From Endozoicomonas numazuensis (GTDB taxonomy: Bacteria; Pseudomonadota; Gammaproteobacteria; Pseudomonadales; Endozoicomonadaceae): 64,000 bases of DNA. Position 1 is the first letter of the stretch. Each line of letters opens with the position of its first letter. The notes under the pieces are model-generated. The model was not told the origin of the DNA. It was given only the letters and a program-made list of their open reading frames with translations, and made no database searches. The translations under genes were made by a program, and so were the position numbers. Location: positions 137,766 to 201,765 of the forward strand of contig NZ_JOKH01000005.1 in assembly GCF_000722635.1 (NCBI RefSeq), written 5' to 3'. Below are positions 1-8,651 of the stretch, one piece after another.

Positions 1-250
1 TTTTGTTTGTTTTCTTCACGTTGTCGTGTTTCTGCTGCGTCTCGTTCCGCTATTTGCTGTTCCAGCTGTTCAACGCGAGCTGTCGCAGCGGCCAATTTCT
101 GCTTTGCCTGTTCGATCTCTGCCAGTGCTGCCCGGGATTCCCGAATCTTTCCTGCACGCCAGTCTGCTCGATAGATACTGGCGACATCGCTATTGAGCAG
201 CTCAATAAACCCCGTTAACTAGACCTCGGTGTTGCCGGTCAGTTGTTCTT
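1..250 (-). pseudogene. Duplicated internal fragment of the downstream toxin gene
   Basis: Positions 1-250 align base for base, without gaps and with scattered substitutions, to 1531-1780 inside the large toxin gene (constant offset of 1530). Read on the minus strand it encodes the same coiled-coil region. A TAG stop stands where the full copy has Trp in its EAWFTGF segment, and similarity ends abruptly near 250. It is therefore a partial paralogue, probably left by recombination at the toxin locus. Its downstream part lies outside the window, so an intact alternative toxin tip there cannot be excluded. Confidence 0.8.
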
Positions 251-328
251 AGGTGTGTGTCCTTTATATGTTATTGGCTCACATCCAAAGAAATTTAGTA
301 ATTCAATTTCGTCAGGCACTTTTAACAT
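239..328 (-). pseudogene. Possible N-terminal fragment of a second immunity-type gene
   Basis: A 29-codon reading frame starts at ATG 328 and begins MLKVPDEIELLNFF. It ends in the TGA at the junction with the duplicated toxin fragment. Its composition reads like the start of a small acidic immunity protein, but it is too short to place in a family. The position, between an intact immunity gene and a toxin fragment, is where orphan immunity remnants are often found. This is an inference with low certainty. Confidence 0.25.
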
Positions 329-434
329 ATTGCTTCCATTTACCGCATTGGTATGGTTGTCACAAACCTTGGAGGAGTTGCAAGGCCTGATCCATCTGGC
401 CAGTAAACGGAAAAAGGATTTTTCATTCAAACTA

Positions 435-677
435 TTATTCTGGATCTGCAAAGTTCGAAAGATAATAATTGAATTCGGAAAAATTGAACTCAATACCAAA
501 AAAGCGATTAAAGAATGCAGCCTTTTCCTCATCTTTGATTGGGTAACTATCGCACATCGGATGAAAGGCAGGCTCACCAAATAGTGCTTGAAGTTTGGAT
601 AACGGTACTCCTCTTAGATATGTTTCATCAACCAATCTTCTTGTTTTTTTGCTGAAGCACTCCACTCTAAATCCCAT
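435..677 (-). CDS. Small immunity protein candidate for the E3-type ribonuclease
   Basis: An 80-residue acidic protein with no signal peptide or membrane segment. Its ATG lies six bases after the natural end of the toxin reading frame (TGA at 684-686), the tight toxin-immunity spacing typical of bacteriocin and contact-toxin operons. The sequence has a FGEPAFHPMCDSYPI segment and an aromatic, acidic C-terminus (FNFSEFNYYL), resembling small uncharacterised proteins that follow cytotoxic-domain toxins; I recall the label DUF7683 for these, not verified. The expected role is cytoplasmic binding and inhibition of the ribonuclease. It is fully open although the toxin is interrupted, so it may still protect against related toxins from neighbours. 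The role rests mainly on position. Confidence 0.6.
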   Translation of the reverse strand: MGFRVECFSKKTRRLVDETYLRGVPLSKLQALFGEPAFHPMCDSYPIKDEEKAAFFNRFFGIEFNFSEFNYYLSNFADPE

Positions 678-683
678 AACTAT

Positions 684-3626
684 TCAAGGCTCCACGAATC
701 TAGTATTGTCTGCTGGTTTGAGCGGACGACCTGTTTCCGGGTCAAACTCACCGAGAAGTCTCCCGCGCTTGTTATATTTCTCTACTGTTCCATGACGACT
801 GTCCCACTCATAGATATTCCCTTTGTTATCCTCCCAACGAGTTCTTTATGCACCTCCGCCTTGAGCTGCTGTTTTCTTCTCTACGCGAAAGGTATCCGGA
901 AAGGCTTTCAATGACTCTGGAGGACGAATATAACCACTGATACCCTGATATTCATGATCCTCACGTCCACCATAATGTTCCTTCCACTCCTTATGCCGAG
1001 CCTCCACACTATCCGGATGCCAACCATCTTTCTTCAGGGCAGGTGACGGCGCTCTAGTCAGCTCAGCCAAAGCCTTAACCCTGGCAACCGGCACCAGCAC
1101 CGACAGCACCTTCCCAGCTCTCAGTATACGAGCCTGAGTTGTTTCATCCAGTTGTTGCCAGCTAGCACTGACCCGGTTTGCGGTGCTGTCGTCGATAAAC
1201 TCTACGACGGCATCAATACCACTGTTGATATGGTTTAGTGCATTGAGAACCTGTTCCGTGCCTTCTGGAAAGTGCTGGTAGGAAATTCTGACCAGATTGT
1301 CCGTGGTTTGTTCAATGCCCTGGGTCAGTGGGTCTTCGCCCCGGCCCAGAGTTTCCAGGGCAGTGAAGAGAAGGTGAGCGTCAGGTTCAGGCTTATTTGC
1401 TGCGAGTGGGTGCACCTCCCAGCCCTCGTCATCCCAGTCATCGTCAATATCAAACTCGTCAAGGTTAGCTGATGGTGTCAGAGGGACTGTTTTTGCAGGA
1501 GCATGGATGGACGATTGTGACATCGGGGGCTTTTGTTTGTTTTCTTCTCGTTGTCGTGTTTCTGCTGCGTCTTGTTCCGCTATTTGCTGTTCCAGGTCTT
1601 CAAGGTGGGCGTTTGCAGCGGCTACTTTCTGTTTTTGTTCTTCAATTTCTGCCAATACTGACCGGGATTCCCGAATCTTTTCTGCTCTCCAGTCTGCTCG
1701 ATAGATACTGGCGACATCGCTATTGAGCAGATCAATAAACCCCGTAAACCAGGCCTCTGTGTTGCCGGTCAGTTGTTCTTGTTGATTCAGTTCGTCCAGT
1801 CTCTTTTTATAGTGCCCTTCCTTGTCGCGCCTTTCCTGCTTTGCTTGTTTCTCTGCTCTGAGTTCATTTAATTCTGAAAGAAAATAGTTTCTCTGGGCTG
1901 TTCGGCTTTCTGCCGCCAGGGACTCTCCGGCCTCGCTGTTAACCAGGGTAAGCAGGTCTTCAAGGGCCGTTATGGGGTTGTCATGAAAACGGCGGAGAAT
2001 GGCTTCTTTCTGCTGGGTATAGGTTTTGTACAGCCTGTCTAACCGGTTATTGTGTTGTGCCTTCTCGAGCCAATGAACTACTGTGACTCTCAGGTTCAGT
2101 CTGCTCTGTTCGGTGAGGCCGGTGCGGGCATCCTGACCGTCAATCAACGACAGATATTGAGAGATCAAAACTTCATCATTGGGGGCTTGTTCAATCCGGG
2201 CAGTGAATGTTTGCTGTTGTGTCTTGAAGCGTTCGAAGGCTTGTTGTGACTGATTGTTTTGTGTTTTGACGGTCTGTATCTGGTTGAGTCTCTGAGCAGA
2301 ATGCTGGACGGCATTCTGGACGGTTTGCTCGCTGGCAAAGTCGGTCAGGTGGCTCTGGAATAGGTTCAGCTTGTTTGATTCCCGAACTTCAGGGTCCGTT
2401 ATGCTTTCTACCTGGTTCAATTGGTCTAAGAAATCCTGTTGCAGGGAGCCTACCACTTGTTCTTTAAAGCCCGCTACTTCATTAAATTCAGCCGTCAGCA
2501 GCTGGTATTCGTCACTGCCTGCATTCCACTCCCACATGTCTCGCCAGGGCGCGCGACGCTTGGCATTTTCGCCCACATAGAGCAGGTCGTACAGGATGAC
2601 TATATTCTGTCGGGCGGCCTCAAAAGGGACCAGGCAGAGGCGAAACCGGAACATTTGGGGGTTACTGCGAGCTTTGTAAAAACAATTAATGGTGACTGCC
2701 AGCGCTTGCCAGGTAGAGCTGATGGTGCTGGCCGCTTTGCCCTGGAAGCGTTGGTAAGCCCAGTTTTGCCTGTCTATTATGTCTTGCGTGGTCATGTCGG
2801 CGCTGGCGCCGGGCAGTAGCCAGCTACCAGACGGCAGTGATTCGGGCAGTTCTTGATCATACCGTTCAAAGAGTATTTTTCTATAAACCGTGAGCAGGTC
2901 AGCCAGAAAAACCTGTTCATCGTCTTCTAAAGTCTGAAGGCTCTCAGTAGGCTGAAGACTCTCAGTAGGCTGAAGGCTCTCAGTAGGCTGAAGGCTCTCA
3001 GTAGGCTGAAGGCTCTGTTTTTCTCGCAGCAGATAATGGTCAGCGGTAGCCAGACCACCTTCTGGCATGTGGAAATAAAGCAACGATGCGATCCAGTGTT
3101 TCAGGACGACTGGGATATCCCCAATAGAGGCCAGTAGCTGTTCATACTGTTGTTGAACACCGCTTACGGTTTGTCCAACGGTTCTATCAGATCCTTTAAG
3201 CAGATGCCCGGCATGAAACGTCAGTAACTGATCCAGCCAATACAGGGTTTGATAGACATGACCGGTTTCGGCTGTATCGCTCAGGCTGAGGAAAAAACCG
3301 GCTCGTTGTTCAAAGGCCTCATGCTTTTCCATTAATCGCCAGTACAGTGGTACTAGTTTGTTAAGCGATGCAACGTCAGTGGATTGGCTGGCAATGAGTT
3401 GTTCATAACTCTGGATGGCCAGTTCTATGGCATCATTTTGTTCAAGAACAATAATACGGCTGAGTTCGTTTGCCTAATCAACGTTTTCCTGTTCTGCCAG
3501 CCTCAGCATGGATTCCCGGCTGTCGGCTACTGTCAGAGACAGCCAGGGGATTGGGGCAGCGGATAAGACCGGGGCCACGATCCAAAGCAAGAAAAACAGC
3601 ACACATCGAACTCTGGGCAACATCAT
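684..3626 (-). pseudogene. Large secreted toxin with colicin-E3-type rRNase tip, interrupted by two in-frame stops
   Basis: One continuous frame of 981 codons runs from ATG 3626 to TGA 684-686. It contains two internal stops: TAG at 3474-3476 and TAA at 846-848. The start encodes a signal-peptide-like segment (MMLPRVRCVLFFLLWIVAPV). The largest uninterrupted piece (3332-846, 828 residues) is helical and coiled-coil, with a glutamine-rich middle and four SLQPTE repeats. It ends in a linker (KKTAAQGGGA) typical of pyocin/colicin-type toxins. After the TAA the same frame continues with RTRWEDNKGNIYEWDSRHG and TVEKYNKRG, the cytotoxic ribonuclease domain that cleaves 16S rRNA in colicin E3. The catalytic Asp, His and Glu (spacing D-x2-H-x3-E) are all present. 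As written, the nuclease is not made. Nonsense mutation is the simplest reading; sequencing error or readthrough are alternatives. Confidence 0.85.
2934..3016 (-). repeat. 18-bp in-frame tandem repeat (SLQPTE units)
   Basis: About four and a half near-identical 18-bp units encode SLQPTE repeats within the toxin gene. One unit differs by a single base (gactctc for ggctctc). The unit length is a multiple of three, so copy-number change keeps the frame. Confidence 0.9.
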
Positions 3627-3718
3627 CCACTTACAGCTTGGTCAGGAAATGAGTTTTTAAAAGTAGGAGGGGAAACTGAACCTGGCAAGGAGGTTAACCC
3701 GCAAAGATTAACAGCAGA

Positions 3719-4633
3719 CTATTTTCTTAGGGAGAGTAATGACACAGAAGGCTGATTTGCGACATTGTCTATTTGCCAGTGCTCAGTCCCCCATTCCAGA
3801 ATTTCAGCAACACTGCTGCCTTCCAGAGCGGTATCCGGCTTTTGTCCTAAAGCCTGCAAGGCCTTGATTAACTGTTGTTCAGGCTGATCAAGAGGAATTT
3901 CGGCAGCATGATTCTGTTTGCTCAGTTTATCGCCATTTTCAAGCGTAATGACGGGAAAATGTGCATAAACAGGTATGGCTGTATCGAGCAATGACAAAAG
4001 ATAAATCTGCCAGGGCGTTGCATTCAAAAGGTCATAGCCCCTGACGATATGGGTGATGCCCTGGTCAGCATCGTCTGCGCAAACAGCGAGCTGGTAGGCA
4101 AACAGACCGTCCTTGCGCTGAATGATAAAGTCACCAAGGTCTGGCAGAGCATAGTGTATAGCGCCCTGGATTAAATCCTGGAATTCGATGATGTCTTGCG
4201 AACATTTCACTCTCAAAGAGTGAGGAGTTGTGGTGTTATCAGATTTATTCCGACAGATTCCCGGATACAGGCCCCCGTATCCCTGCAGTTCTCTTCGGGT
4301 ACAGGTGCATGGATAGACGTAGCCCCGGGTTTGCAAGTCATTGATGATGTGTCGATAAGCGTCGGTACGCTGGCTTTGATAAAGCACCTGACCATCCCAG
4401 TGCAAACCATACGCTTCCAGCGACTTCAGAATTTGATCCGCCGCTCCAGGTTGCTCTCTGGGGGGATCAATGTCTTCCATGCGAACCAGCCAGGTTCCAT
4501 TTTGGGAGCGGGCGTCAAGATAGCTGGCTAAAGCCGCCACTAATGAGCCAAAGTGCAGAAGGCCGGAAGGGGAGGGCGCAAAGCGTCCAGTGTATGCCGG
4601 CTTTTCTTTTGCGGTGGGAGTTTCTATGGTCAT
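3719..4633 (-). CDS. gluQRS: Glutamyl-Q tRNA(Asp) synthetase
   Basis: A 304-residue truncated glutamyl-tRNA-synthetase paralogue. It activates glutamate and attaches it to the queuosine base at position 34 of tRNA(Asp). The catalytic core is complete: FAPSPSGLLHFGS at residues 18-30 carries the HIGH-type motif, a KLSKQ (KMSKS-type) motif lies near 238, and a zinc-binding cysteine cluster (YPCTC...GICRNK) lies near 108-130. There is no anticodon-binding domain, as expected for this family at about 300 residues. It lies directly downstream of dksA, the common proteobacterial order, but a hairpin terminator separates the two. Confidence 0.95.
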   Translation of the reverse strand: MTIETPTAKEKPAYTGRFAPSPSGLLHFGSLVAALASYLDARSQNGTWLVRMEDIDPPREQPGAADQILKSLEAYGLHWDGQVLYQSQRTDAYRHIINDLQTRGYVYPCTCTRRELQGYGGLYPGICRNKSDNTTTPHSLRVKCSQDIIEFQDLIQGAIHYALPDLGDFIIQRKDGLFAYQLAVCADDADQGITHIVRGYDLLNATPWQIYLLSLLDTAIPVYAHFPVITLENGDKLSKQNHAAEIPLDQPEQQLIKALQALGQKPDTALEGSSVAEILEWGTEHWQIDNVANQPSVSLLSLRK

Positions 4634-4693
4634 AAAGCCATAAACAGATGAAAAGGTTATCGTCGATTGTCCGGCGATAACTTTTCATTTATA

Positions 4694-4731
4694 TAAAAAC
4701 AGCAGAGCCGCGAATAATAATGCGTGGCTCT
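4694..4731 (-). terminator. Rho-independent terminator after dksA
   Basis: A nine-base-pair stem (AGAGCCACGC with GCGGCTCT, one wobble pair) with a nine-base A/T loop is followed on the minus strand by GCTGTTTTTATA. It sits 25 bases past the dksA stop and would end dksA transcripts or reduce read-through into gluQRS. Confidence 0.75.
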
Positions 4732-4756
4732 GGTAAGAAGGCAGCGATGCATGGGA

Positions 4757-5200
4757 TTACTGACCCAGCTGCTTCTCCTTGATTTCAGCCAGAGTTTTGC
4801 AATCGATGCAAAGTGTAGCTGTTGGGCGTGCTTCCAGACGACGGACGCCAATTTCAACTCCACAGGAATCGCAGAATCCGTAATCTTCTTCTTCGATACG
4901 AGTCAGCGTTTTATCGATCTTTCTGATCAACTTGCGCTCACGGTCTCGGGTGCGCAGTTCCAGACTGAACTCTTCTTCCTGACTGGCACGATCTGCCGGG
5001 TCGGGGAAGTTAGCTGCTTCATCCTGCATATGGTTTACGGTACGATCCACTTCTTCCATCAGCTCCTGCTTCCACTGCTTGAGGATGTTGATGAAATGTT
5101 CGACCTGCTTTTCATTCATGTACTCTTCGCCTTCTTTCTCCACATACGGAGTGAAAGAACGAAGTAAGTTACCTTGATCGGCTTTTTTCTGTGCTGACAT
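4757..5200 (-). CDS. dksA: RNA polymerase-binding transcription factor DksA
   Basis: A 147-residue protein of the usual DksA length (about 150). It binds the secondary channel of RNA polymerase and, with ppGpp, mediates the stringent response. Visible features are a coiled-coil hairpin with the tip motif DPADRASQ at residues 67-74 (the two acidic tip residues present) and the four-cysteine zinc finger at C110, C113, C131 and C134. The helix after the finger (TLAEIKEKQ) is also typical. The ATG at 5200 gives the standard N-terminus. It is divergent from sfsA and upstream of gluQRS. Confidence 0.97.
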   Translation of the reverse strand: MSAQKKADQGNLLRSFTPYVEKEGEEYMNEKQVEHFINILKQWKQELMEEVDRTVNHMQDEAANFPDPADRASQEEEFSLELRTRDRERKLIRKIDKTLTRIEEEDYGFCDSCGVEIGVRRLEARPTATLCIDCKTLAEIKEKQLGQ

Positions 5201-5545
5201 GATTACAGCCTCATCACCTTCTCATTAAATAGCCCGACATACTGCTTACCAGGCTTTCCATCCGAATGCCGGAAATATCCGGCTTCCCTGAAAGCTGAGG
5301 TCAACACTACGGGTTGCCAGTATCATCACGTAATCTGGCCCCTATGCCTCTTGCCTTCCTCACAGAAGCGGTGAAACTACCAAAAGCTATGGCAATGCGC
5401 CATAAAAAATTGCTTCTGTCGCTGTCGACAAGTGATCACCCACTCCTCACATAGTAATCACAAAATACTGTTCGAGGAAACCGTCAAGTGGCTATCATAG
5501 AATGCAATTTTAGAATATCAACGTTTGATTTAATGAAATATTAGT
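5201..5545. other. Divergent dksA/sfsA intergenic region
   Basis: This 345-bp gap must hold the promoters of dksA (minus) and sfsA (plus). I see one small perfect hairpin (GCCGGAAATATCCGGC, 5268-5283) in the dksA leader and an A/T-rich stretch just before sfsA. No reading frame, RNA gene or operator is recognised. Confidence 0.5.
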
Positions 5546-6280
5546 ATGAATTTTGAAAAAGATCTTCAGCCAGCCCGCCTGATACGGCGCTATAAAAGGT
5601 TTTTGGCTGATGTAGAGCTGGAGGATGGCAGCACCATCACGTTGCACTGCCCCAATACGGGTTCAATGAAAAATTGTCTCTATCCTGGCAAAAAAGTCTG
5701 GTTTCTTGATTCTGAAAATCCCAAACGCAAGTATCCCTGCACCTGGGAGTTGGCCGAAATTCCTGTCACCTTTGGGTCAGAGGAAAAAAATACTCTGGCT
5801 GGATTGAATACGGGCAGAGCAAACAAGCTGGTAGAAGAAGCATTGGTTCTGAAAAAAATTTCTGAGCTGGCTGAATACGATGAGGTTCGAAGAGAGGTTC
5901 CGTACGGCGAAGAAAAAAGCCGAATCGACTTTTTGTTGCAGCAACAAGGTTTACCAGATTGTTATGTTGAAGTGAAAAGTGTCACACTGGCTATAGGTGA
6001 TGGGTTGGGACTATTCCCGGATTCTGTGACCACAAGAGGGACCAAACACCTCAGGGAGCTCATCGCTATGGTTGAATCAGGGCACAGAGCCGTATTACTT
6101 TTTTGTGTTCAACACACAGGTATTGAGCGTGTAGCTCCGGCTCATGAGATTGATCCAAAATACGGTCAGGCGATAAAAGAAGCTGCCATGGCAGGGGTTG
6201 AAATACTGGCGTTGGGCGCTGAAATCTCGACAGATGAAATAACATTGACCCGGACGTTGCCCGTTCTTGATATCGATTGA
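5546..6280 (+). CDS. sfsA: DNA/RNA nuclease SfsA (sugar fermentation stimulation protein)
   Basis: 244 residues, close to the usual 230-240. The family has an N-terminal OB-like domain and a C-terminal PD-(D/E)xK nuclease-like domain. Recognised segments are [14 protein letters not shown] near the N-terminus, the family signature HCPNTGSM at about 36-43, and the catalytic region SRIDFLLQ...YVEVKSVTL, which supplies the D and the ExK. A further family segment is [16 protein letters not shown]. It lies next to dksA, its usual neighbour. Physiological role is poorly defined. Confidence 0.95.
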   Translation: MNFEKDLQPARLIRRYKRFLADVELEDGSTITLHCPNTGSMKNCLYPGKKVWFLDSENPKRKYPCTWELAEIPVTFGSEEKNTLAGLNTGRANKLVEEALVLKKISELAEYDEVRREVPYGEEKSRIDFLLQQQGLPDCYVEVKSVTLAIGDGLGLFPDSVTTRGTKHLRELIAMVESGHRAVLLFCVQHTGIERVAPAHEIDPKYGQAIKEAAMAGVEILALGAEISTDEITLTRTLPVLDID

Positions 6281-6342
6281 CTCAGCGGATGAGTCAGTCA
6301 TCAATCATAAAAAAACAGTGGAGATAGCGCTCAGGACAACCC

Positions 6343-8523
6343 ATGAAACCTGATGAACTGCTGGGTAAGGATACCTGGTCAGCGTTGCAGACAGGAGCTG
6401 AGCTGTCTGGAGTGTCTGATAGACAATTCAAAACACGCAAATCCGGCTGGTTGATCTGGCTGCTGAGAATTGTCAGTCCGGTAAACTGGTTTGGTTCAGG
6501 TGTTGGCCGAAAAAATGTGGTCAAACTGATTCATCTTCGGGTGGTTGAACAGTGTAAGGATGAACGTCTGGCCTCCCTGAGAATGGCAGCTGCTGGCATG
6601 GTGCGTATCAAATCTGTTGCTTTGGGGGGAGAACTGGTCACTGCACCCTTCAGGACACTGGACCAAAAGTGTGTCTCTCGATTTTTTGATTTGAATAATA
6701 CTCCCGCTGCATTGATCCAGAAAATTCCTGACCGAACTACTCGTAATCGGCTTAGAGGACTCTATTTTTCTGAGCTTCTGGCCAGTGATATGGAAAAGCT
6801 GAGTCAGATTACAAAAGTAGCAAGCTCTGATCCGGAAACAAAAATTCGAAAGCCGCTGAGAAAGCTTTTTGGAGACTCACTCTACCGGGCTATAGAGAAC
6901 CTTGCAGTGGAGCCTCAATTGAGTCAGTGCGAGGCCAGAATCAGAAGCTCGCGAGCTTTTCCCATTAATGCCCACCAAGCGGTTCAGCAAAGTCTGGATC
7001 AGTTATTGATTCGATCGCATCTGGCCAGGCATGGAAAAGTGTCTGTCGAAGAACTGAACTTTTCTTTCCAGCATTTTCTCGAAACACTCAAACGTTTTCC
7101 TTCTGTTCGCACGGGTCTTGCCCGTGAATTTTTGGAAAAAACAAATAATGGCATCGCATTTATGGCATTGGTGACAGCCTTCAGAGCGTCGGGTGTTCAG
7201 CCCAGGCTCCCGGAGCTTCCACAAACTGCAAGAATGCGGCAATTATCCAAAGACAGTTACCGGGCGGAACTGGAAGCCCCGGAACAATCGCCGGGCTTAC
7301 AGAATCTGGGGAACAAGTGTTACTACAACTCTATGATTAAACTGCTTTCTCATCAGTTTTCCATGGCCGACCTGGAAGTAATGGATAGCAGAGTCCGCCC
7401 TGTTGCAATAGAAGAAAAGGGCGACAGTGCCGGTGTGTTGAGGCAGAGACAGGAGCTTTATACTTCCCTGATCACGCTGCTGCGATCGATCAAATTATGT
7501 CGAGCGGGTTTTGTTCCGGATCATGAAGTGAATGAGATCAATCGGTTATTTATCCAGCAGCTGAGCCGGTGTCAGCAGGATCGACTGATCAGCCCCCTGT
7601 TCTCCGGGGCTACCCAGGAAGATGCCCACGAGTTTACTCAGGTTGTTAATAAGATTCTCAACCCTATGACCAACCCCAGGCTGTCCTATAGCAGCCAGGT
7701 CCGAAAAGTGCTGACACTGAATGATAAACGCTATGAAGGGGTGGTTGGCAAAAATCGGGACAATGTCATCTTTGCTGAAGTGCAGGAGGGGGGGAATACT
7801 CATTTCAGGGATTGCTTGAAGCTGCAGCCAGAAGAACGCAATTATTTCTGGGAGCCCGGTGATGAAAAAGATGTCGGACTGAAAAAAGAAAATATTCTGG
7901 CTTACCAGAAGCAGCATGCTCGGACGATGATAGAAAAGCTGGAGACTTTCAAAGTTGAAGTGAACAGAGGGTACGACCCAGACTTTGCAGCAGAGGTTCA
8001 GGCAATGGTGTTCAATGCTGAGACCGGTTATTTTGAGCGCAGTCAGAAACTGGACGAGAACGGTCTCCCCAAAAAAGTGATTCTTCCTCCCTGGGTTAAA
8101 ACAACCTTTGAACCCGTGTATGAGGCATCCGGACGATCTCTGGAAACCGTGATGATGATGCCCAAGATTTTCAAACATGGTGCCGGAGGCAGCAGAAAGC
8201 TGGCTGATGAAGGAAAAGCCTTTTTCGAGAGTTGTCTGGAAGGAGTGGACGTTCCTTTTTCTACTAAAAAAAATCGCACCCAGACCATGAATATGGATGT
8301 GGTGGGTATCAGTTGTCATCAGGGAGGCTGGTACGGCGGTCATTATGTTTACATTGAGAAGACGTCCCGGGGGTGGCTGCTGCACAATGATTCTCAAGTC
8401 CGGACAATAGGCAATGACGAGGCATTGAAACACTTTCTGGGTAACCGTTTTACGCCTTATGTTTATCACCTCAAAAGAAAAGCGCGAACAACTCCTACGC
8501 AATTAAACTCGCTGAGACGCTAA
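6343..8523 (+). CDS. USP-like (peptidase C19) ubiquitin hydrolase, candidate host effector
   Basis: A 726-residue protein with both hallmark boxes of ubiquitin-specific proteases. The Cys box is LQNLGNKCYYNSMIKLL with catalytic Cys at about 326 (eukaryotic pattern GLxNLGNTCYxNS). The His box is GGWYGGHYVYIEK with His at about 667, followed by WLLHNDS whose Asn682/Asp683 complete the triad. Between them a SGATQEDAHEFTQVVNKIL segment matches the QQDAxEF motif of USPs. The first 300 residues are unique to me and may direct targeting. No signal peptide is seen. Bacteria lack ubiquitin, so an effector acting on host ubiquitin or a ubiquitin-like protein is inferred. No secretion gene is adjacent. 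Single gene with flanking intergenic DNA; SD-like AGGA lies about 7 bases before the ATG. Confidence 0.8.
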   Translation: MKPDELLGKDTWSALQTGAELSGVSDRQFKTRKSGWLIWLLRIVSPVNWFGSGVGRKNVVKLIHLRVVEQCKDERLASLRMAAAGMVRIKSVALGGELVTAPFRTLDQKCVSRFFDLNNTPAALIQKIPDRTTRNRLRGLYFSELLASDMEKLSQITKVASSDPETKIRKPLRKLFGDSLYRAIENLAVEPQLSQCEARIRSSRAFPINAHQAVQQSLDQLLIRSHLARHGKVSVEELNFSFQHFLETLKRFPSVRTGLAREFLEKTNNGIAFMALVTAFRASGVQPRLPELPQTARMRQLSKDSYRAELEAPEQSPGLQNLGNKCYYNSMIKLLSHQFSMADLEVMDSRVRPVAIEEKGDSAGVLRQRQELYTSLITLLRSIKLCRAGFVPDHEVNEINRLFIQQLSRCQQDRLISPLFSGATQEDAHEFTQVVNKILNPMTNPRLSYSSQVRKVLTLNDKRYEGVVGKNRDNVIFAEVQEGGNTHFRDCLKLQPEERNYFWEPGDEKDVGLKKENILAYQKQHARTMIEKLETFKVEVNRGYDPDFAAEVQAMVFNAETGYFERSQKLDENGLPKKVILPPWVKTTFEPVYEASGRSLETVMMMPKIFKHGAGGSRKLADEGKAFFESCLEGVDVPFSTKKNRTQTMNMDVVGISCHQGGWYGGHYVYIEKTSRGWLLHNDSQVRTIGNDEALKHFLGNRFTPYVYHLKRKARTTPTQLNSLRR

Positions 8524-8651
8524 AACGCCCCATTGTTTTTTCTTTCTGCATGACGGTTCGGATAGTGTTTGAAATAAGGTCTATCTTATAAGCCGGAACG
8601 AATTCGAATTGCTGAGCGTCAGCATTCAGATAAGGCGCGTATTAAAACCTT

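Noticed and set aside
2934-3016. CRISPR-like repeat array
   Set aside because: Units are contiguous 18-mers without spacers and are in frame within a coding sequence.
846-3476. Stop-codon reassignment or general suppression to explain in-frame stops in the toxins
   Set aside because: Both TAG and TAA are involved, and other genes in the window end normally with these codons (the BIR/RING gene ends in TAG, the USP-like gene in TAA). Nonsense mutation is simpler.
7546-8502. Long antisense frame (318 codons) inside the USP-like gene
   Set aside because: It lies entirely opposite a gene with clear protease motifs, has no ribosome binding site and reads as low-complexity, His/Phe-rich sequence.
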